Notes under the pieces: model-generated
Seen by the model: only the letters and a program-made list of their open reading frames with translations
What the model was told of the DNA's origin: nothing
Databases searched by the model: none
Shown here: positions 1-7,113 of the stretch, one piece after another
How positions within the stretch are numbered: the stretch's first letter is position 1
Layout: every line of letters starts with the position of its first letter
Source: Eutypella sp. D-1
Taxonomy: Eukaryota > Ascomycota > Sordariomycetes > Xylariales > Diatrypaceae
DNA length: 12,922 nucleotides
Assembly (NCBI GenBank): GCA_023313575.1
Contig: JAJTTP010000064.1
Span: 1-12,922 of the forward strand
Direction of reading: 5' to 3'
Translations under genes and position numbers: made by a program

Positions 1-202
1 AAAAAAAAATGTTGGGCTTTTAAAAAGGATTATTGTTGTTTTTACTCACCTTTTAGTCGTTGAACGTTTTTATCTTAACAAAACCAAGAATAAATTACGC
101 TTCAAGTTTACTTAATTATAAGCAATCCCATGAAAGGAACACAATTAAAGTACCAATATAGTAAATTTTTTATTAGGTTGTTAAAAATTGAAAGGGACAA
201 AC
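1..202 (-). mobile_element. Group I intron in rnl near E. coli position 1699 (5' part only)
   Basis: This is a self-splicing intron cut by the left window edge. Read on the minus strand, the 5' splice site falls after the T of TTAGGGAT (position 203). The intron begins GTTTGTCCCT, whose GTCCCT pairs with exon AGGGAT and ends in the expected U-G wobble at the splice site (P1). A group I R-type sequence, GTTCAACGACTA, lies at 54-65, and GAAGCGTAATTT near 86-100 looks like the Q strand. The S strand, any endonuclease frame and the 3' splice site lie outside the window. The site matches a well-used intron position in fungal rnl. Intron identity is fairly sure; the subgroup is not assigned. Confidence 0.75.
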
Positions 203-255
203 ATCCCTAAGTACGGTAGTCAGTTTGCCGAGTTCCTTTCGCCCACAAATGTTAT
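203..255 (-). rRNA. rnl: Large-subunit rRNA, short exon in domain IV (E. coli about 1650-1699)
   Basis: On the minus strand, AAAGGAACTCGGCAAACTG followed by ACCGTACTTAGGGAT matches the conserved 23S stretch AAGGAACTAGGCAAA...CCGTAACTTCGGGA. The downstream boundary is fixed by the P1 pairing of the next intron. The upstream boundary (255) is placed after the G of AGTAGG so that, joined to the previous exon ending GAGCT, the spacing resembles E. coli; it could be off by some bases. At about 53 nt this exon is sandwiched between two group I introns. Confidence 0.75.
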
Positions 256-451
256 CCTACTTAAATTTCTTAAAAACTTTACACAATTCTATCTGCATTA
301 TAGAATTAACATTTTCTCTTAGGATAAGGCTAATGTGGTTACCTATTGAATATTTACTACTATTTTGTAAATAAATCAAATAATTTTTCATGGGATTTAA
401 GCAATAATATTAATAAGAATAATAGTAATATCGATATTATAATAATAAAAC

Positions 452-1404
452 CTATTCCTCGTCCAACACTGGTTCTATTATAAGTGGTTGTTCTCTACCT
501 CTGTTCATACCAGACTTAATTAATCTGATTCGTTCTAAACCATCTTCGTTAAGATGAGCTTTATCTTTCATTAATTCTGCAACTTTTACAAAATCTAGGA
601 ATTCTTTATGTTTAGCTCCTTCTAGAGGATAAGCTAAGAAAAAGGGTATTACGTATTTTAGTATATCTGAAAGACCAGTAATCAAAAAATCATGTACTTT
701 TGCACTAGGAGATTGTCTATATACTTTACCGCAAGAGAAAATATTGTTAAACATTGCTAATATTTCACTATTTCTTAAGTCTTGGGTAATCTTAAAAACT
801 ACTTTCACTCCTTCACCTAATGTACTATCTTTTCTTTTATAAATATTAACAAAGAACATCCCTTCTCCCTCAACAAACCCACTTACTCAGAAAGGATGAG
901 CTACTGGTATATTTTTTTTATAGGCCTCTCGACCGGGTTTACATCAGTAAATCTAGACAATAATTCCTTAGATAGAGCACCAAAATTCATCGCTGCTTTA
1001 ATGTTAACTATTTTTGCTAGCCCTTCTTCAGTTAAGTGTTCTTTATTTAACATCATGTTAAATACTAATTTTAATAATTCAAAATCTGCTCATTTTTGAG
1101 TTATTAAAGGATAATTATCTAAATGTTTTATTATTACAAATAAATCTTCTAAAGACGAAACTTGGTAATACACTGCACCATCACTACGCACGATAATCTT
1201 ACCTACACCGAAGAATTCTCTTAGTTTTTCTAATAGACCTAGGTCTTTTTCATGTAATGCAATTTGAAAAATTGCTCTTACACTTAATCCTAGTTTTAAA
1301 TTTAAGTTCTTAGCTAGAGAAACATGAAAACATCCCTCTGCGTCTATAAATCCCGTTACAAAATTAGGATTTAAATATTGATTCTCTAATATTTTAATAT
1401 TCAT
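452..1404 (-). pseudogene. LAGLIDADG homing endonuclease with a one-base frameshift
   Basis: This is an intron-encoded DNA endonuclease of the two-motif LAGLIDADG family, which would cut intron-less rnl and promote intron homing. Starting at ATG 1404, motif 1 (NFVTGFIDAEGCF) lies at residues 14-26. The frame reads TGA at 1090-1092 as Trp (QKWADF) and continues to about 912. There an 8-A run at 912-919 breaks the frame and TAG follows at 901-903. In the next frame the protein resumes as IPVAHPFWVSGFVEGEGMFF, with motif 2 and another TGA-Trp at 887-889, and ends TAA at 452-454. One more A in the run would give a continuous protein of about 317 residues, a normal length for the family. Either the gene is recently broken or the homopolymer was miscounted. 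The upstream in-frame stop is at 1435-1437. Confidence 0.85.
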
Positions 1405-1440
1405 TATATTGTTATAGTTTGTAGCTGTTTTATTTTTATA

Positions 1441-2090
1441 TTAAGTCACTAAAGTGGGAGTCACGATAAAGGGTAACTCCATTAGATTCCCCTTTGATAC
1501 CTACTGTCCATCAGTGCTGGCGACCATGGTGATTCTATTTCAGCGCTAGCTCGTTGAATCCTCCCAGATCTAGTCATTAAAAGATGGGATCCTTAGCCCC
1601 TACTTACTAAAGTTTTTCGAACGTTTATGATAAAAGCGGACATACTACCATGATCCCTCTTAATGCAAAGACAAATTTTCTGCGTGGTGGCCTACACCAT
1701 CCACCATCCGCGATTCACCAAATCCTCGTCATTTGGGCCCCGTCCAACACCAAAGAATCCTCTAAATTAATATCCTTTAAAGTTGAGTTAAACTTTGAGA
1801 CTCCCATGCTTTATCTTACGCAAAGAAATACCAAATAGAGTTTAGATAAACGGGGTGCTAGCCCATAAACCTTAACCACCTGACTCGACAGATCGCTAAT
1901 CTAATAACCTTTGCTAGGATAAAGTGGTAGTGTTTTGAAATGGATAACATCATTGCTGCTTTAAATGCAAACCGCGGCTAATACACCGCTATAAATCCAA
2001 CCTAACCTGCCTGTATATTCTTGGAATTAAATCTTCAATGTAAGAAAGCGCTTTTTAAACACACTGTAGGGCTAACGAAGTACGCCCACT
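1441..2090 (-). other. GC-richer structured block inside the position-1650 intron, identity unknown
   Basis: This 650-bp stretch lies between the group I core and the endonuclease frame. It is visibly richer in GC than the surrounding intron and has no long reading frame in code 4 on the minus strand. Strong pairings are visible: a 9-bp stem at about 1681-1710 (GCG + TGGTGG against CCACCA + CGC), GATTC...GAATC around 1531-1560, CCAAAT...ATTTGG near 1718-1736, and GGAGT...ACTCC at 1459-1481. The related intron at 3216-4810 has no counterpart. TTAATGACTAGA (about 1570-1580) looks like a group I R strand, so a nested intron is possible, but I found no convincing full core. It does not match rRNA, tRNA, RNase P RNA or group II domain V. 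Confidence 0.5.
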
Positions 2091-2092
2091 AC

Positions 2093-2093
2093 T

Positions 2094-2131
<38 letters not shown>

Positions 2132-2155
2132 TACTATTACTATTACTATTACTTT
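2093..2155. repeat. Trinucleotide-type microsatellite (ATT and ACTATT units)
   Basis: A run of about ten ATT units passes directly into about five ACTATT units. It sits at the junction between the group I core of the position-1650 intron and the structured block. It marks a place where slippage or insertion has occurred and is likely to vary in length between strains. Confidence 0.9.
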
Positions 2156-2344
2156 TAATCCTTATGTAAAAATTCCAAGTATCCTTGGGGGCCAGAGTAC
2201 ACCTTACAATTATAAAAAAGATAAACCTAGTTTATCTAGCTATTTATAAATGAAGAACCGTCTACTCGTTGCTCTTTTACAATAAGATTTTTAGTAAAAA
2301 TTCAGTATATACATTTTTTCTATATACTTTTAATTATTATTGAT

Positions 2345-2485
2345 TTAGATCCGCGATACTCCATTACTATTGCTAGTATCTACCTGACTTATTACCATAC
2401 ATGAATAATTACTTCATCCGCTTATATCCTTCCGGGTATAGTTTGGTATCAGGAGCTTTAGGACTTCCCCGGAATTTGGTTCTTT
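2345..2485 (-). pseudogene. Relic of the core-overlapping N-terminal reading frame of a LAGLIDADG gene
   Basis: On the minus strand the ribozyme core can be read KEPNSGEVLKLLIPNY, then RKDISGWSNYSCMVIS (one TGA as Trp), and then it hits TAA at 2345-2347. A shifted frame continues RGSKS and, further on, KEQRVDG near 2265-2285, with stops between. The same motifs (NSGE, KTISG, MVI, RGSKS, KEQRVDG) occur intact and in one frame in the endonuclease gene at 3351-4781. This segment is therefore the decayed remnant of an N-terminal extension once translated through the intron core. The ribozyme strands themselves (P, Q, R, S) are preserved, so RNA function has outlived coding function. Confidence 0.75.
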
Positions 2486-2526
2486 ATCACAAAATAAGGA
2501 GCCTACCCTTAAATTTAATGATTGTT

Positions 2527-3215
2527 AGCTCATTTACGCCTTCGTATTCTACACTAGCTTACTTGTCGCAGTCTTTAGGTACGGTTTTTTTTTCATCAAA
2601 TATAGACTCATCTTTTTTAGTTTATTGTAAATATTGATATATTACTTATTTTTTCCAGCACACTTTTCACTTTAGAAAATGTTGTCATTTAAGTATTAAG
2701 ATTTTCTCATCGTTTCAACCTTTGGGATTGTAAACTTAGAGGCCGTTACTTTAAATAACCATAAGCTTTAGGCGAGCACCCGACCATTAAACAAAAAAAA
2801 GGAATATGTTTTGTGTCGCCTGCCGAAAAAATCTCAACCTATCAAGTTGAGATTTTTTTTTCTCTAATCCCTACGGGATAGGCAGGCTGCACTGCGACCA
2901 AAGAGCATGCGAAGTTAAAGCGAAAAAAAAATATATATCCCTTGATTTCCCTTAATGATCGAATTTCTTTTTTGTTACTCATGTCACCATTATCTCTTGA
3001 GTATACTGTAGGTGAAGTCTTTTGCACCATCGCATCTACTAAAAAATAATAACAATGCTACAGGTTTACTCAATGTTCTGCTACCCCAGTAAATGACAAT
3101 AATAAACTCATTATAATCAAATATGGACAAGGTTTCGGTATATTATTTAGATCCGTTAAATTTTCGACGCTTTGTAAAAAATTAACAAGCGCTCTGTTAC
3201 GCACGACCGTCAAAT
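2527..3215 (-). rRNA. rnl: Large-subunit rRNA exon, end of domain II through domain III (E. coli about 1090-1650)
   Basis: Conserved blocks read on the minus strand in E. coli order: GTGCGTAACAG (GTPase-centre helix), ACGGATCTAAATAATATACCG, GGGGTAGCAGAACATTGAGTAA, GGTGACATGAGTAAC, GTGCTCGCCTAAAG, and CGTACCTAAAGACTGCGAC...GAATACGAAGGCGTAAATGAGCT. The 3' end at 2527 is fixed by intron P1 pairing. The 5' end is uncertain by about 15 bases. It is longer than the E. coli equivalent because of an inserted double hairpin at 2815-2898 and AT-rich expansions in variable helices. Short translatable stretches here are by-products of the rRNA sequence. Confidence 0.85.
2815..2898 (-). repeat. Double-hairpin insertion in a variable helix of rnl domain III
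   Basis: An outer stem (GTCGCCTGCC at 2815-2824 against GGCAGG...GCGAC at 2881-2898, with a 7-nt bulge) encloses two hairpins. One has perfect 13-bp arms at 2826-2838/2846-2858 around a 7-nt loop. The other is a short palindrome, ATCCCTACGGGAT, at 2867-2879. Paired GC-rich hairpins of this sort are known as mobile double-hairpin elements in fungal mitochondrial DNA. Because it sits in an rRNA exon it would remain in the mature rRNA as an expansion segment. Confidence 0.65.
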
Positions 3216-4810
3216 TATCATACAAAAATTAAAAATAGTAATAACAAATAATTAAAAAAGGTCCTACTTCAATTTAATATTTTACACACTTTATTTCAAG
3301 GAGAGGTTTGACCTTAATTGTCTACAAGGCTATGTGAAAAAATATTAAGCTTAGTTAATATCTCTAAGTGTATTCATATTAGATTTTAATAGTCTAATCT
3401 TTTCTAAACCTTCAACAGTTAAATGTTTTTTATCGCTAACAAGTTTGGCTACTTTACAAAAATCCTTATAATTCTCCAATTTAACTCCAATTACAGGGTA
3501 TTTTTCAAAAAATGGGATTACCTTATCAGTTATATCCGCAAATTTTGTTACATGAAAATCTACTATATCCCCACGTTCAGAAATATACCCACAGCCTAAA
3601 TAACTAATTAATCTCTCTATTATAAATTTATCTCGAGATTGCTGAGTTATCTGAAATCTTAATTGTACCTGATAACCAATTGCATGACTAGCTGAATTAA
3701 ACACTCTAACGGAAAAATTTCCCTCACCGCTTGTAAATCCAGCAATTCAATTAGGGTCAGGTATTTCTTTAATAACATTACATCTGTTTATATTAACCAG
3801 CTCAAGATTAGGAAATGCTTCTTTTAATGTATTAGATAGACCTTTATTAACTAAAGATCTAATGGCCACTAATCTCTTTAAACCTTCAATAGTAAGATGA
3901 CGTTTATTTAGAATCAATTCATAGGCTTCTTTGAAAAGTATATAATCCGCCCACTTTTGAGTAATTAGTGGATAATTATCAAAAAATCTTATAATAGCAG
4001 ACATATCTTTAATAGAGGATACCTGTAGTTCAACTGAATCTGCACGACTTTGAGATTTATAAATTTTTCCAACGCCTAATGTGGATTGAATTAATTTTAA
4101 AATCTTTTCATCTTTCAAGTGCAACCCTATTTGAAAATAAAGTCTAACAGATAAAGGCATAATATTGCCTAATTCACTGTTCCCACTATAAAGAGATGGG
4201 TCCCAAGGGTTACCTTTATAATTTTTATTTTTAAGAATAGAAATACGAAAACAACCTTCAGCGTCTACAAACCCAGCTACTCATCAGCCAGGTAACGAAC
4301 TTACCTGGGGTACTGCAGTAGAATTTAAACCTCTAGAAAAATATAAACCCTTATTAGTTAATAAGTTAACTAATTTTAGGTTTCTTGTTAAAAATAAAGG
4401 AACATCTCCTCTACGTATAGTGTTTACTATTTGTTTATTATTTGCTAAGAAAGGACTACGACTGTGAAAGTTTCTCGCGAAACCCGTTAGAGTACACCTT
4501 AACATTGGATTTTTTTTTTTTATACAGAGAATTCCAATGCAACTACCGTCTACTCGTTGCTCTTTTACAACTTCTAACATATTATTATTTCTTATATGGA
4601 CGCATATATAAGAAATAATCTCGGAAGCTGACTTAGATCCGCGATTTACCCTGCCCTTTTCAGGTATATTTTGAAGTATTACCATACACAGATAATTAAT
4701 CTGTCCACTAATAGTCTTTCAACCACAGCTTGGTCTCAAAAGCTCCAGGCGTTCCCCGGAATTTGATAGTTTCTCCCACATAAATGATATCCAACATCAT
4801 AAGGTAGGTC
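3216..4810 (-). mobile_element. Group I intron in the GTPase-centre region of rnl (E. coli about 1080-1090)
   Basis: The rRNA is interrupted between GCAGCCATAATTCGAAGA and GTGCGTAACAG. Core strands on the minus strand are P (AATTCCGGGGAACG, about 4750-4763), Q (AATCGCGGATCTAAG, 4634-4648), R (GAGCAACGAGTAGACG, 4547-4563) and S (AAGGTGTACTCTAA, 4488-4500), with GAGTA/TACTC forming P7. A LAGLIDADG gene spans the core and most of the intron. The exact splice sites are unclear because I could not find a clean P1 with U-G; boundaries are good to about 15 bases. The core is paralogous to that of the intron at 256-2526. Confidence 0.8.
3351..4781 (-). CDS. LAGLIDADG homing endonuclease, intact in code 4, reading through the intron core
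   Basis: This intron homing endonuclease has two LAGLIDADG motifs. From ATG 4685 motif 1 (VAGFVDAEGCF) is at residues 136-146 and motif 2 (IAGFTSGEGNF) at 314-324. Each is preceded by TGA-encoded tryptophan (4281-4286, two in a row, and 3747-3749). TAA at 3351-3353 ends the frame. All three stretches between TGA codons are in one frame, so it is unbroken in code 4. The C-terminal half carries the common KHLT-EGLEKIRLLKSNMN pattern. The frame stays open upstream through the ribozyme core and into the exon. The start at 4781 is chosen because it includes the MWEKLSNSGE...KTISG...RGSKS...KEQRVDG region seen at the N-terminus of many fungal intron proteins, giving 476 residues. A start at 4685 (444 residues) is also possible. 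The protein may also act as a maturase, which is inference only. Confidence 0.88.
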
Positions 4811-4932
4811 TTCGAATTATGGCTGCTTCTAAGCCCATCTCCTTGTCGACTTAAATATAAACATTCTTAATTTCACTTAACAATAATTTCGGAACCTTAA
4901 CTCTTGTTCTGGGCTGTTTCCCTTTTGACATA
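4811..4932 (-). rRNA. rnl: Large-subunit rRNA exon in domain II (E. coli about 965-1085)
   Basis: The minus strand reads AAAAGGGAAACAGCCCAGA, AGTTAAGGTTCCGAAATTATTGTTAAGTG, and GATGGGCTTAGAAGCAGCC. These match E. coli GAGGGAAACAACCCAGA, CTAAGGTCCCAAAGT and GGCTTAGAAGCAGCC, the last being the hairpin bound by L11 and elongation factors. Introns lie immediately on both sides. The left boundary is uncertain; the right boundary (4932) is placed after the terminal G of the preceding intron. Confidence 0.85.
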
Positions 4933-5127
4933 CACAGAGACCCTTGCTTCTGTACTATTAAGCAAAGATCCTCTCCCTAAACAGTTCAATATTTGAACCA
5001 TCCATTTAGACAACAGGTTATGTTACATATTTAATATGTCTATACACCTGGCTTCATCTATTTAAATTTGAAGCTAAAGTAATTTTATATAATTTTATTA
5101 GTACATATGTGTGTATATACTGCCCTA

Positions 5128-5910
5128 CTAATTTTCTGTAACACGATAAAGCCCCTTAACGAGACTTCCTCTCTTAATTGCGTTTCGTATAGCTTGTCTT
5201 TTTACACCTAAATACTCTCCTGCTTGAGTTAATGTTGGAAAATCTACTACTTCATTAGTTTGAGTATTTAAAAGTGAAACAGGTACTCCCTCTCGTTCCG
5301 TAGTTTTAGCTTTTATGTTAGCTAAAGCTTCTGGTGAAAGAGGATTATCTTTTTTATAATTGGTTGTAGCTAGAGATAATTTATCTCTAGTTTCCTGGCT
5401 AACAATTTTCCCTAAGTGAGTTAAAGATAATATATCTTTATGCTCCTGCGAAATCTTTTTTAATTTAAATTTAGCAATGTTCTCAGGGCTATGCTTAAAA
5501 CCTAACAAGGAATAAGCAGTTGTTAATATATTATACTCAGGTTTTATTAAATCCAAATAGTACTGCTCTCTTGCAACTAGCTCATCTGCTCTACAATATT
5601 CTAAAATCTCTAAATCGAAATTATCGTACCCGTATTTTAATAAAGCAGCATGTATAGGCCTAGGATTTCTATATAGTTCACTTTTTTTGAAGTAATCACC
5701 TATTCTTTTTGATAAATCTAAACCACTACCCACATACGTATTATTATTTAATTTATTAACTCAGTGATAAATACCTGATTTATTTTTGTTTTCAGTTAAA
5801 ATCGTATTTTTGCTCAATAAAGCATTTTCATAACGTTTAATCGGAGCCCCAGCTACATTACTACTAGAATAATTGTTTAAAATGTTATTTTTTGTGACTT
5901 TTTTTTTTAT
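5128..5910 (-). CDS. GIY-YIG homing endonuclease with NUMOD DNA-binding repeats
   Basis: This intron-encoded endonuclease has a GIY-YIG nuclease domain. It reads SGIYHWVNKLNNNTYVG (one TGA as Trp), followed by the conserved Arg in DLSKRIGDYF and the catalytic Glu in AREQYYLDLIKPEYNIL. Next are NUMOD3-type repeats (FKHSPENIAKF, ISQEHKDILS, VSQETRDKLS) and a NUMOD1/helix-turn-helix end (TLTQAGEYLGVKRQAIRNAI). TAG at 5128-5130 ends it. The frame is open from 5913 and contains no ATG before the nuclease domain. Translation must begin at a non-ATG codon (ATA 5910, or GTG 5733, which would delete the GIY motif). About 260 residues from 5910 is normal for the family. I judge it intact, with an uncertain start. 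Confidence 0.85.
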
Positions 5911-5919
5911 GTTTTATTT

Positions 5920-6480
5920 TTATGCCGACAGCCTAGTGTTCGTCTCATACCGAACATGGGTCATGGAGAAAATTAATCTCCAAGCTCATTTCTCAGATTA
6001 CTAGTGTCTCCACTAGATCCGGCTGAGGATAAACTCTCAACAAGCTGTTAAACATCTACTTTTACAGTACCTTAACCTATTAACCCTGTGAGGATGGGGT
6101 GTCAGCCCCGGCGTAGCAGCCTAGACGACTCCAGTCGTCGTCAAGGTAAAAAAAAAAATAAAAACCTCAAATTTACAATTTGAGGTGCGTTCCTACTAAA
6201 ATCTAAATTTAATACGTTTATTTGATATATAACTAAAGATTTTATCGGGCAAAGCCCGATAAAATTAAAAAGTATGCTTTTGGATTTTATTTTTATTCTT
6301 TTTTTAGTTTTCCTTTTTATCTTCAACTCATTAGTGAAGATAAAGGGGAAAACCGCAGAGCGACCCGATGGGGGTTAAGCCCATGTCAGTTCGCCCTTCG
6401 AAAGGCAGTCGCCTGTCGTATTAAGTCTTTTGTAAAAGTCGGCTTTACCTAAATTTATATAAATATGCTAAAAAAAAGGA
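5920..6480 (-). repeat. Hairpin-rich, partly GC-rich stretch between the core and the GIY-YIG gene
   Basis: No gene is seen here. Palindromes include GACGACT/AGTCGTC near 6124-6140, GGGG...CCCC in GGGGTGTCAGCCCC (6096-6109), 10-bp arms at 6164-6173/6177-6186, 12-bp arms at 6239-6250/6254-6265 around AAA, 10-bp arms at 6316-6325/6335-6344, and GCGAC...GTCGC near 6360-6418 enclosing two small hairpins (ATGGG.../CCCAT and GCCCTTCGAAAGGC). The dense paired hairpins look like several inserted mobile GC-rich elements. CCTAGTGTTCGTC (5932-5944) resembles the R-type strand at 7983-7998, hinting at a second, degenerate group I core. Confidence 0.7.
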
Positions 6481-6796
6481 TATGAATAAAATTACTTTAA
6501 TGCCATTGCATCCTCTCGGATGAGGCTTGACTATATCTTAAGCATCAAGTTAATATTTTAACTGACACCAACTTACTTCTAGTCGATGAACTGCACACCT
6601 ATGTGTTACCACAGGCGCTTGGCTGCGGATAACCCATCAATAAAACCTATCAATCACGATCTTACCATACCACGAGTCATTACCTGTGCCATAAGCTATG
6701 TCACCATGCTTAATTGGTTGTGATTGCTTTAGGGCGTTCCCGCAATTTGAAAGTTTATAGCAGAAGGTTCGCTTCCACAAAAAGGCTGTATATACA

Positions 6797-7014
6797 ACCT
6801 TATCATTCTATGTCTGATAACTCACTATCCATCTTTGCCATTCCGAGTCTACAAACTCACCGATAAAGTCTCTACGACCCCCCGATATATACAAAGTAAA
6901 ATGCCAATTTCATAATAATAACTTACTAGAAATTTTATACATCTTGCCTGAGATGAAGTTCTGTACCTGCGAAGATGTTACTTGAATTGCCTACTTTTAT
7001 AGGTTTCGCAGAAA
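6797..7014 (-). rRNA. rnl: Large-subunit rRNA exon in domain II (E. coli about 787-965)
   Basis: The minus strand reads TTTCTGCGAAACC, AGTAGGCAATTCAAG, TCGCAGGTACAGAACTT, TCGGGGGGTCGTAGAGAC, GTAGACTCGGAATGG and GAGTTATCAGACATAG. This follows the order of the E. coli stretch CTCCCCGAAAGC...GGTAGCGCC...GGTAGAGCACTG...GGGGGTCAT...CCCGATGCAAACTG...GTTATCACGGGAGACAC. Both ends are supported: the 5' end by continuity with the previous exon (AGCTGGT joined to TTTCTGCG), the 3' end by P1 pairing of the next intron. Confidence 0.87.
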
Positions 7015-7113
7015 CAGATACGCCCTCTTTAGTCATAGACAAAGCTGAGGCCTTCTCCCTAAATAGCTATAAGCTATCCATTTAACAAATAATTAGTATT
7101 TTAGTTTATAAAT

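Larger units (their letters stand above)
256..2526 (-). mobile_element. Group I intron in rnl near E. coli position 1650, with LAGLIDADG frame and large extra block
   Basis: The 5' splice site is set by P1: exon GAGCT pairs with intron GGCTC (about 2499-2503) with U-G at the junction, so the intron starts at 2526. Core strands follow in order: P (AATTCCGGGGAAG, 2463-2475), Q (TATCGCGGATCTAA, about 2345-2358), R (GAGCAACGAGTAGACGG, 2258-2275) and S (GGTGTACTCTGGCC, 2190-2203). R and S can form P7 through GAGTA/TACTC. A TAA/TAG-rich microsatellite, a structured block (1441-2090) and the endonuclease frame (452-1404) come next. The core is clearly related to the intron at about 3216-4810: 26 bases around R are identical, and both end with a similar GTGTAAA...AAGTAGG stretch. 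At 2.27 kb it is large. The 3' end at 256 is inferred from rRNA alignment. Confidence 0.75.
4933..6796 (-). mobile_element. Group I intron in rnl near E. coli position 965, with GIY-YIG gene
   Basis: P1 is clear: exon ATAAGGT pairs with intron GCCTT (6782-6786), U-G at the junction, so the intron starts at 6796. Core strands are P (AAATTGCGGGAACG, 6735-6748), Q (ATCCGCAGCC, 6621-6630), R (GTTCATCGACTAGA, 6578-6591) and S (AAGATATAGTC, 6529-6539), with GACTA/TAGTC forming P7. A hairpin-rich stretch (5920-6480) and a GIY-YIG gene follow. The 3' end is placed at G 4933 before TATGTCAAAAGG. The core is a near-copy of the intron at 7015-8681, and the two also share the sequence after the endonuclease stop (AAATGGAT...TTTAGGGAGA). 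Confidence 0.85.

Noticed and set aside
204..451. Possible group II domain V at the end of the position-1650 intron
   Set aside because: No AGC-triad hairpin is present, and the 5' part of this intron has a clear group I core and P1.
1650..1838. 62-codon plus-strand frame
   Set aside because: It is antisense to the structured block in the intron, has no recognisable motif, and every other supported gene is on the minus strand.
1861..1980. Resemblance to small-subunit rRNA (CCGCGGCTAATAC) or to a repeated rnl domain II piece
   Set aside because: The match is only about a dozen bases and the surrounding conserved bases of the 530 loop or of domain II are missing.
2401..2637. 78-codon plus-strand frame
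   Set aside because: It overlaps conserved rRNA exon and group I core strands read on the other strand, so the open frame is incidental.
2826..2858. Rho-independent terminator (strong hairpin followed by T run)
   Set aside because: It lies inside an rRNA exon, and such terminators are not known to work in fungal mitochondria.
2842..3030. 62-codon minus-strand frame
   Set aside because: It lies within conserved rnl domain III sequence and the double-hairpin insertion.
6141..6326. 61-codon minus-strand lysine-rich frame
   Set aside because: It is made of hairpin arms and A-rich sequence in an intron; its composition alone explains it.
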